Source of the DNA: a virus
Direction: 5' to 3' (one strand)
Virus record (IMG/VR): IMGVR_UViG_3300044624_000287
Span: 1 to 49,019 of that record
Length of the DNA stretch: 49,019 nt
Part shown: positions 22,705 through 29,068 of the stretch, piece after piece
How the letters are laid out: the number at the start of each line of letters is the position of its first letter
Position numbering within the stretch: the stretch's first letter is position 1
Made by a program: the position numbers and the translations under genes
The notes under the pieces: model-generated
Databases searched by the model: none
Told to the model about the DNA's origin: nothing
Seen by the model: only the letters and a program-made list of their open reading frames with translations

Positions 22705-24551
22705 AGTACATCACTCTGGACTTCGAGACCTATTACTCAAAAGAGTTTAGTCTGTCCAAGATGACGACCGAGGCGTACATACGGGACCCGCAGTTTGAAG
22801 TCATTGGCTTCTCATACAAGGTGGGCAACGAGCCTGCCAAGTGGGTCACTGGTTCTAATGGCGAGATCGCTATGGCACTGGAAGAACTGGACATACCAAA
22901 CAGTTATCTGATTTGCCATAACATGGCGTTCGATGGAGCCATCCTTGCATGGCGCTTCGGCATCATTCCGAAATACTATCTAGACACACTGTCAATGTCA
23001 CGACCCATTACAGGCCTAACTGTCGGTGGTTCACTCAAAGCACTGGCGGAGAAATTTACCGATGGGCATAAGGGTACTGAGGTAGTTAATGCACTGGGTA
23101 AACGCAGAGGTGACTTCGATTCCCGGGACCTTGCCAAGTACGGTGACTACTGTAACAACGATGTAGAACTTACTTGGACTCTGTATAACATTCTGAAGAA
23201 GGATAACCCTCCCAAGGAACTGTACATACAAGACCTGATGATTCGTATGTTCACTGACCCAGTGCTTGAGTTGGACAGAGATGTTCTGATTGCTCACCTG
23301 AACAATGTGCAAGACAAGAAGGCCAAGCTGATGGAGCGTATTGATCTGTCCATTGGCAGAGACGCACTCATGTCCAACCCACAGTTTGCTGAGGTGCTAA
23401 AGAAGCTAGGCGTTGAGCCGCCAGTTAAGACAAGCCTGCGCACTAACAAGGAAGCATATGCGTTCAGCAAAACCGACTACGAATTCAAAGCGTTACTCGA
23501 GCATCCTAATACAGCAGTGCAAGCCGTCGTTGCTGCGCGTCTCGGCATCAAGTCTACGCTTGAGGAAACCCGCACCGAATCATTCTTGGGTATTTCTGAG
23601 CGTGGGGCGTTACCGATTCTCTTGAACTACTGGGGCGCACACACTGGTCGTGCTAGTGGTGGCGACAAGATGAATTTGCAGAACTTACCAAGGGGTGGTG
23701 CATTGCGTAGATCAATCAAAGTACCCGATAACCATGTACTTGTCGCAGTTGACTCTGCACAAATTGAAGCACGTGTCGTGGCGTGGCTGGCCGGTCAAGA
23801 GGACTTGCTTGTTGACTTCCGCAACAGTGTGGATATTTATTCTAAGTTTGCATCCATCGTATACGGCAAGCCTGTAACCAAAGCAGACAAGGTTGAACGG
23901 TTTGTTGGTAAGACCTGTATCTTGGGCCTAGGCTACGGCATGGGACCTGATAAGTTCCAAGGTACTTTGAAGATTGGTCAAGGTGGTATCTCAGTTGAGA
24001 TGGATGCGGGTGAAGCCAAACAGACAGTAACCACGTACCGAACTAAGTACGCCAAGATTGCTGAACTGTGGAAGGATGCACAGAAAGCACTGGACAAAAT
24101 GTCGCAGGGCTATGAAACAACTTTCGGTGTTGGCATCGAGTTGCACTGTACACCTGAAGGCATTCACTTACCTAACGGCACAATGATTCGTTACCCTGAA
24201 CTGAGTAAGAACGGTGACGGATACGAATACAAAGGTCGCTATGGTCCTGTCAAGATATACGGTGGTAAGGTAGTTGAGAACGTAGTCCAAGCACTGGCCC
24301 GTATTGTTGTGTTCGATCAGATGGCGAAGATCGACATTGAGATGCGCAAGAACGACAACCCATTAGCTGATTGCAGATACAAGGTAGCCTTGACTGTGCA
24401 TGACGAGGTGGTTTGTGTAGTTCCACGAAGTGCCTCGCAGTGGGCACTGGAGTTCATGACAAGCACAATGTCTGTGCCTCCGAAGTGGTGTGCCAACTTG
24501 CCAGTGTCGTGTGAAGGAGACATTGGAAATAATTATGCAGATGCTAAATAA
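22701..24551 (+). CDS. Family A DNA polymerase with 3'-5' exonuclease
   Basis: A 616-residue replicative polymerase without a 5' nuclease domain. The N-terminal DnaQ-like exonuclease shows LDFETYYS (D7, E9), CHNMAFDG and YCNNDVELT. The polymerase domain shows motif A as VAVDSAQIEARVV (D351), the O-helix as RFVGKTCILGLGYG (R400, K404, Y412) and motif C as LTVHDEVV (D568). At the site equivalent to E. coli Pol I Phe762 the residue is Leu408. This site controls nucleotide discrimination and varies among viral polymerases. Coupled to the zinc-finger gene by ATGA. Confidence 0.95.
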   Translation: MKYITLDFETYYSKEFSLSKMTTEAYIRDPQFEVIGFSYKVGNEPAKWVTGSNGEIAMALEELDIPNSYLICHNMAFDGAILAWRFGIIPKYYLDTLSMSRPITGLTVGGSLKALAEKFTDGHKGTEVVNALGKRRGDFDSRDLAKYGDYCNNDVELTWTLYNILKKDNPPKELYIQDLMIRMFTDPVLELDRDVLIAHLNNVQDKKAKLMERIDLSIGRDALMSNPQFAEVLKKLGVEPPVKTSLRTNKEAYAFSKTDYEFKALLEHPNTAVQAVVAARLGIKSTLEETRTESFLGISERGALPILLNYWGAHTGRASGGDKMNLQNLPRGGALRRSIKVPDNHVLVAVDSAQIEARVVAWLAGQEDLLVDFRNSVDIYSKFASIVYGKPVTKADKVERFVGKTCILGLGYGMGPDKFQGTLKIGQGGISVEMDAGEAKQTVTTYRTKYAKIAELWKDAQKALDKMSQGYETTFGVGIELHCTPEGIHLPNGTMIRYPELSKNGDGYEYKGRYGPVKIYGGKVVENVVQALARIVVFDQMAKIDIEMRKNDNPLADCRYKVALTVHDEVVCVVPRSASQWALEFMTSTMSVPPKWCANLPVSCEGDIGNNYADAK

Positions 24552-24557
24552 AAGCAC

Positions 24558-24585
24558 TTGACATACGCTATGGATGCCCTAACAT
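24558..24585 (+). promoter_or_regulatory. Internal early promoter, TTGACA-N16-TAACAT
   Basis: CACTTGACA (-35, 24558-24563), 16 bases, TAACAT (24580-24585), then ACACACCA. It matches the late promoter at 12307-12334 in both boxes, in spacer length and in the flanks. It lies just after the polymerase stop and 44 bases before the Cas4-like nuclease. It should give a leader of about 36 bases for the nuclease/helicase genes. Confidence 0.75.
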
Positions 24586-24596
24586 ACACACCATCA

Positions 24597-24618
24597 CCTG
24601 AGGTTTTTACCCCTCGGG
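24597..24618 (+). promoter_or_regulatory. Leader hairpin before Cas4-like nuclease gene
   Basis: CCTGAGG-TTTTTACC-CCTCGGG forms a 7-bp stem with one T-G pair and an 8-base loop, starting within a few bases of the expected transcript 5' end. The ATG at 24629 has no recognisable Shine-Dalgarno sequence. The hairpin may protect the mRNA end or replace the usual initiation signal. Confidence 0.5.
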
Positions 24619-24628
24619 CGCAACCCCT

Positions 24629-25282
24629 ATGACAATACCCGCTTGGACATACAGTCAGCTTGAGAAATTCGAAACATGCCCTAGGCAGTTTTACCATGTG
24701 CGTGTCAAACGAGACATAGTAGAGCCTCCCACGGAAGCCACGCTATGGGGTGGGCGGGTGCATGAAGCTATGGAATATCGTATCAAAGATGGCACGGCTT
24801 TACCAGAGGGCATGACCCAGTGGGAAGGTTTGGCTAACAAGATTGCGAACATGGCGGGTGAGAAGTTCTGTGAAGTGGAGATGGCACTGGATGAAAATTT
24901 CCAACCTGCTCCATGGGGTAAGGCTTGGACTCGAGGTATCGCTGACCTGCTCATCGTTAACGGTGACAAGGCTGTCAATCTTGATTACAAGACGGGCAAG
25001 CGAAAGCTGACCCATCAACTGATGCTGTATGCGGGGTATACCTTTGCCCTATACCCACAAGTTAATACAGTAGTGACTGGCTTTGTGTGGATGCGTGACA
25101 AGAAGATAGACAAGGAAACGTATACACGTGACCAAGTACCTATCATTTGGCAAACATTTATTCCAAAGGTGCGTAAGTTGGAATCGGCTTACGAGCGGGA
25201 TGCTTGGCCTGCACGACCCTCGGGGTTATGCAAGGGATGGTGTCCAGTTAAAACGTGTGAGTTCTACAAGGATAAGCGATGA
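24629..25282 (+). CDS. Cas4/RecB-like PD-(D/E)XK nuclease with Fe-S cysteines
   Basis: A 217-residue nuclease. Active-site residues are visible as H45 (GGRVHEAME), D106 (GIADLL), D119 and K121 (LDYKTGK) and Q130 (HQLMLYA). Four cysteines, C17 plus C201, C205 and C210 at the C-terminus, match the 4Fe-4S arrangement of Cas4 and AddB nucleases. It probably processes DNA ends in phage recombination or replication; no CRISPR genes are nearby. It follows its own promoter and overlaps the VRR-NUC gene by 4 bases. Confidence 0.9.
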   Translation: MTIPAWTYSQLEKFETCPRQFYHVRVKRDIVEPPTEATLWGGRVHEAMEYRIKDGTALPEGMTQWEGLANKIANMAGEKFCEVEMALDENFQPAPWGKAWTRGIADLLIVNGDKAVNLDYKTGKRKLTHQLMLYAGYTFALYPQVNTVVTGFVWMRDKKIDKETYTRDQVPIIWQTFIPKVRKLESAYERDAWPARPSGLCKGWCPVKTCEFYKDKR

Positions 25283-25584
25283 CTCCTGAAGGTAAAGTTA
25301 AAGAAGCCGTGAAGAAAGAACTAAAGAATCGCAATATTTGGTTCTTCATGCCTATGCAGAACGGTATGGGTGTAGTCGGTATACCTGACTTTATCTGCTG
25401 CGATCGTGGTCAGTTTATTGGTGTAGAGACCAAGGCCCCAGGTAAGCGGGGATGTACAACTGCAAATCAGGAACGTACATTAGAAGCTATCTTTACCCAC
25501 GGTGGATGGTCTATCGTGGTGGATGATGTTCAACAACTTATTGATTTCTTGGAGGTAAAGAATGAACAAAGGCGGACCAACTAA
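25279..25584 (+). CDS. VRR-NUC domain nuclease
   Basis: A 101-residue minimal VRR-NUC protein. E4 in MTPEGKVKEA, D37 in GIPDFICC, E50 and K52 in GVETKAPGK and Q64 in NQERTLEA form the PD-(D/E)XK-type active site. Stand-alone VRR-NUC proteins of phages are thought to be Holliday-junction or structure-specific nucleases. It overlaps both neighbours (4 bases upstream, 23 downstream), so it is co-expressed with the Cas4-like nuclease and the SNF2-like helicase. Confidence 0.9.
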   Translation: MTPEGKVKEAVKKELKNRNIWFFMPMQNGMGVVGIPDFICCDRGQFIGVETKAPGKRGCTTANQERTLEAIFTHGGWSIVVDDVQQLIDFLEVKNEQRRTN

Positions 25585-25825
25585 AGCGGCTTACGACAAG
25601 GCGTATAACGCACGCCCTGAACAAGTTGACAAGCGCGAGATGCGCAACAAAGCACGTGCTGAAATGATGCGCGATGGCAAGGTAAAAAAAGGTGATGGTA
25701 AAGACGTAGACCACAAGAAGATGCTTGATGGTAAGGGCACAAACGCTAAGTCAAACTTGCGTGTGGTAGATAAAGAAAAGAACCGTGGCTGGAGAGGAAG
25801 TAATGGAAATGCATATGGAAAGTAA
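25562..25825 (+). CDS. Small HNH-like basic protein
   Basis: An 87-residue, very basic protein. The C-terminal half, GKDVDHKKMLDGKGTNAKSN followed by LRVVDKEKNRGW, has the DH...N...N spacing of minimal HNH endonucleases. The N-terminal half is a charged helix (DKREMRNKARAEMMRDGKVK). It may cut DNA or be an inactive DNA-binding relative. GGAGG lies upstream of its ATG. Its stop directly abuts the helicase ATG. Confidence 0.65.
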   Translation: MNKGGPTKAAYDKAYNARPEQVDKREMRNKARAEMMRDGKVKKGDGKDVDHKKMLDGKGTNAKSNLRVVDKEKNRGWRGSNGNAYGK

Positions 25826-27391
25826 ATGTTAGTTAGACAAGACAAGAGGGCGCTGATCCTCAAATTAAAACATCCAACGAGAGTAACAACACCGATACCA
25901 ACCGCAAAGTTGGTAACGCACAAAGGGCAGACATTAGTGGCTGTTCCTCACAGACCTGATGAAGTTAAGGTACTGCGAAACTTGGGCTTTAACCCGCCTG
26001 ACCCGATGACTTATTACTATAAGTGGCCCGGTCGTTTCAAACCTTTTGCTGCACAGATCGAGACTGCTAACTTCTTATCGATGAATGAACGTGCGTTCTG
26101 TTTGAACAGCATGGGCTTGGGTAAGACAGTTACATCGCTATGGGCCTTTGACTACATGCGTGACTCTAAACTGGTCACACGTGCATTGGTTATCTGTCCA
26201 CTGTCCACGATGGAGCGCACTTGGGCGGATGAGATATTCCGAACCTTTCCCCATTTGGATGCCACTGTTGTGTATGGCTCACGCGAGCGTCGCAAGAAAC
26301 TGTTAGCCCAACCCGCTGATATCTACATTATCAATACCGATGGTATTCGAACGATTCAAGACGAGTTAGCCGATAGACCCGACATCAATTTAATTATTGT
26401 TGACGAGATTGCGATGTTCCGAAACGCCAGTACAGAGCGTTGGAAAATCCTGAACAAGATATGCAACAAGCAGTCGCACAGACGTATATGGGCTTTGACT
26501 GGTGCACCCACACCACACGAACCTACAGACGCATGGGCACAATGCCGAATCGTATGTCCAACCAACCCCGATGTACCCAAGTACTTTGGTCAGTTCCGCG
26601 ACTCAGTCATGAAACAGATCACACAGTTCAAGTGGATACCACGGGTAGACGCAGTCGATACAGTTAAGAAGATCATGCAACCCGCAGTTCGGTTTGCCCT
26701 CGATGACTGTATTGATTTGCCCGAACAGACGTTCATCAACCGCGATGCCGAGATGACGGATGAACAAAAGGCGGCCTACAAGGGTATGCTTGAGAAGCTG
26801 ATTACTGAATACGATGGTGGTGAGGTCCTTGCTATCAATGAGGCAGTTAAAGCCAACAAGCTTGTTCAGATTGCTTGCGGAGTTGCCTATGGCAAAGACG
26901 GCGAACACATCTACATTCCAAACAAGCCACGCATCGATGTACTTAAAGAGTTAATCGAGGGTTCAGAAGGCAAAGTCATTGTGTTCGTTCCGCTGACTGG
27001 AGTGCTAGAACAACTGGTGCAAGAGCTGTCAAGTGAATGGTCAGTGGCGGCAGTCCATGGTGGCACAAGCAAGGCCGAGCGCGATCAGATTTTTGGTGAA
27101 TTCCAAAACGGCACAGACCTTAGGGTACTGGTGGCAAACCCTGCGACCATGTCTCATGGCCTGACATTAACAGCGGCAACCAACATCGTTTGGTTTGCTC
27201 CTATCCACAGCAACGATATCTACGAACAGGCTTGTGCACGAGTGCGAAGACCTGGGCAGACTAGAACGACAGTGATTGCTCACATTGCTTGTTCAGATAT
27301 TGAAAGACGCATTTACACCCGCTTACGCACCAAGCAGAAACTGCAAGGTGCACTACTTGAAATAATGAAAGGAATTGAATCAGATGAGTGA
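25826..27391 (+). CDS. SNF2-family DEAD/H helicase
   Basis: A 521-residue superfamily 2 ATPase. It has an upstream Gln motif (PFAAQIETANF, Q77), Walker A MGLGKT (96-101), motif II as DEIA (193-196), motif III LTGAPTP, motif V SHGLTLTAAT and motif VI ARVRRPGQT. Motif order and the second RecA domain fit the SNF2-like helicases often found in phage replication cassettes. DEIA instead of DEAH or DEAQ is mildly unusual. It probably remodels or anneals DNA with the adjacent nucleases. ATG directly follows the previous stop. Confidence 0.92.
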   Translation: MLVRQDKRALILKLKHPTRVTTPIPTAKLVTHKGQTLVAVPHRPDEVKVLRNLGFNPPDPMTYYYKWPGRFKPFAAQIETANFLSMNERAFCLNSMGLGKTVTSLWAFDYMRDSKLVTRALVICPLSTMERTWADEIFRTFPHLDATVVYGSRERRKKLLAQPADIYIINTDGIRTIQDELADRPDINLIIVDEIAMFRNASTERWKILNKICNKQSHRRIWALTGAPTPHEPTDAWAQCRIVCPTNPDVPKYFGQFRDSVMKQITQFKWIPRVDAVDTVKKIMQPAVRFALDDCIDLPEQTFINRDAEMTDEQKAAYKGMLEKLITEYDGGEVLAINEAVKANKLVQIACGVAYGKDGEHIYIPNKPRIDVLKELIEGSEGKVIVFVPLTGVLEQLVQELSSEWSVAAVHGGTSKAERDQIFGEFQNGTDLRVLVANPATMSHGLTLTAATNIVWFAPIHSNDIYEQACARVRRPGQTRTTVIAHIACSDIERRIYTRLRTKQKLQGALLEIMKGIESDE

Positions 27392-27448
27392 AAACACTTA
27401 ACACAGACACACCAAATGAGAGTAAGCTAACACCCCCTTAGGACAAAC

Positions 27449-27829
27449 ATGAAAATATCAGAGTTAGTAGCAAAATACGTTGAAGTCCGCGACAAGAAAG
27501 CTCAGATGAAAGCTGAGTACGATGGCAAGATAGCCAAGGTCGATGAAGTACTGGACAAGATCGAGGCAGCCCTGCTCAAAACATTTGAGACCACAGGCAT
27601 GGATTCTGTACGCACAGAGTTCGGTACAGCCTACACATCCACAAAGACTACTGCATCCATTGCAGACCCCGATGCGTTCATTACATTTTGTAAAGAAAAC
27701 AACGCATGGCATATGTTGCAAAAACGTGTGGCGCAATCCGCAGTTGAGCAATATAAAGACGAACACGAAGTCCTGCCCCCAGGTATTGACTGGCGTGTTG
27801 AGAAGACAGTAAACATTCGTAGATCATAA
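27449..27829 (+). CDS. Conserved small replication-region protein
   Basis: A 126-residue protein: an N-terminal coiled coil (VRDKKAQMKAEYDGKIAKVD), a middle GTAYTSTKTTASIADPDAFI, and a C-terminal LPPGIDWRVEKTVNIRRS. The pattern is seen in phage operons next to single-strand-binding proteins and recombinases, with unknown role. TAGGA lies upstream of the ATG. It is followed 19 bases later by the ssDNA-binding-protein candidate. Confidence 0.7.
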   Translation: MKISELVAKYVEVRDKKAQMKAEYDGKIAKVDEVLDKIEAALLKTFETTGMDSVRTEFGTAYTSTKTTASIADPDAFITFCKENNAWHMLQKRVAQSAVEQYKDEHEVLPPGIDWRVEKTVNIRRS

Positions 27830-27848
27830 TTTTTAACTGGAGAACCAC

Positions 27849-28727
27849 ATGAGCGAAATCATTCCATTCGATGGCAACCTGCCTGCATACTTAAAGAACC
27901 AAAACGTTGAGAACTTGAACGGTGATTTGATATCAACCGTTAGTACGGGTTTTCCCGTAGTGTCCATCAAGGGCAAAATCTTTGCGATTGTTCGTGGCGG
28001 TGACCGCACCACGATGATGAACCCTAAAGACCCTGACAGTCCCGCAACGTCTATTGATGTGGTGTTGCTCAAAGGCAACAAGGGTGTGTCTAAGGTGTAC
28101 TACGCCAAGGGATACCAAGAAGGCAGCGAAGATCAGAAGCCTGACTGCTACAGTAACGAAGGTATTAAACCTGAAGACAACTCCAAGAACCCTCAGTCCA
28201 AGCAGTGTTCTACCTGCCCACACAATCAGTGGGGTAGTAAGATCGGTGACAATGGCGGTAAGGGTAAGGCTTGCCAAGACTCCAAGCGTTTGGCTATCGC
28301 AGCCGCTGGGTTAATCAATGACCCGTACTTGTTGCGTGTTCCTCCTGCTTCTATCAAGGCGTTAAGTGAGTATGCCGCAGCGTTGCAAAAACGCAACTTG
28401 CACTATTCGCAAGTGGTTACTAAGATTGCTTTTGAAGCTGAAGCCGCCACACCGAAACTGACATTCAAGGCTATGGGCTATTTGCCTGAGGCCGCTTACA
28501 ATGAAGTCAAATCAGTCGTGGAAACTGAGGTAGTCGCGTCTATCCTTGGCACTGGTGTCGTTGCAGTTGACGATACTGTTGCCGCACTGGACAAGCCTGC
28601 TCCTGTAGTTGAGAAGCCAAAAGCTATAGCCAAGCCTAAGGCAGAGCCAAAGCCTGAACCCAAACCCGTAGTAGTTACTGAGCCTGAAGTCGATCTGAAT
28701 CTAGATGACTTGAACTTCGACGACTAA
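27849..28727 (+). CDS. Probable single-stranded DNA-binding protein with acidic tail
   Basis: A 292-residue protein starting MSEIIPFDGNLPAYLKNQNV. A beta-rich core (VVSIKGKIFAIVRGG; ATSIDVVLLKG; KLTFKAMGYLPEAAYNEV) is interrupted by a Cys cluster (C100, C120, C123, C142) that could hold zinc. A Pro/Lys/Glu linker leads to the acidic terminus DLNLDDLNFDD. Acidic tails of this kind mark phage and bacterial ssDNA-binding proteins, where they recruit polymerase and helicase. The fold cannot be proved here, but the position between helicase and primase fits. Confidence 0.75.
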   Translation: MSEIIPFDGNLPAYLKNQNVENLNGDLISTVSTGFPVVSIKGKIFAIVRGGDRTTMMNPKDPDSPATSIDVVLLKGNKGVSKVYYAKGYQEGSEDQKPDCYSNEGIKPEDNSKNPQSKQCSTCPHNQWGSKIGDNGGKGKACQDSKRLAIAAAGLINDPYLLRVPPASIKALSEYAAALQKRNLHYSQVVTKIAFEAEAATPKLTFKAMGYLPEAAYNEVKSVVETEVVASILGTGVVAVDDTVAALDKPAPVVEKPKAIAKPKAEPKPEPKPVVVTEPEVDLNLDDLNFDD

Positions 28728-28813
28728 TTTAACGGGGGGAAAGCCGTGCAAAGGTTTTTCGGAAGCTTGCGATTGAGCGGTTAGTACCCCCACCTTCTTG
28801 TATTGGAGTACAT

Positions 28814-29065
28814 ATGTCATATCAAATAGATCAGAGAAAAGTTGTCGGGGTTGTGCTGGAAGCCAACGGTGCCTTGAACGACAAAGGATTCAACCATGGT
28901 GAAGTTATCTTGGGACTTGCAGAGCTTATTGGACGCGTCATTGTCGAGTCCGCTGAGACTTCTGTTCAAGCCAGTGAACTTCTAAACGTGGCTGTTGCCC
29001 ATATGGGTAAGACCATCAAAGTTGGTGCAGAAGCACAAGACAAGCGAATCATCACAGGGGTGTAG
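28814..29065 (+). CDS. Unknown small protein before primase
   Basis: An 83-residue, mostly helical protein, MSYQIDQRKVVGVVLEANGA, with GEVILGLAELIGRVIVESAE. TTGGAG precedes the ATG. The 86-base gap upstream contains GGGGGG and CCCCC runs that could pair and a possible small hairpin. It ends 3 bases before the primase-helicase gene, so a replication role is plausible. No family recognised. Confidence 0.6.
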   Translation: MSYQIDQRKVVGVVLEANGALNDKGFNHGEVILGLAELIGRVIVESAETSVQASELLNVAVAHMGKTIKVGAEAQDKRIITGV

Positions 29066-29068
29066 TCC

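Noticed and set aside
24629-25282. Cas4-like nuclease as part of a CRISPR system
   Set aside because: No Cas1, Cas2 or array nearby; phage recombination use is more likely.
27405-27425. CACTTAACACAGACACACC resembling the promoter flank
   Set aside because: Box spacing and -35 do not fit; similarity is partial.
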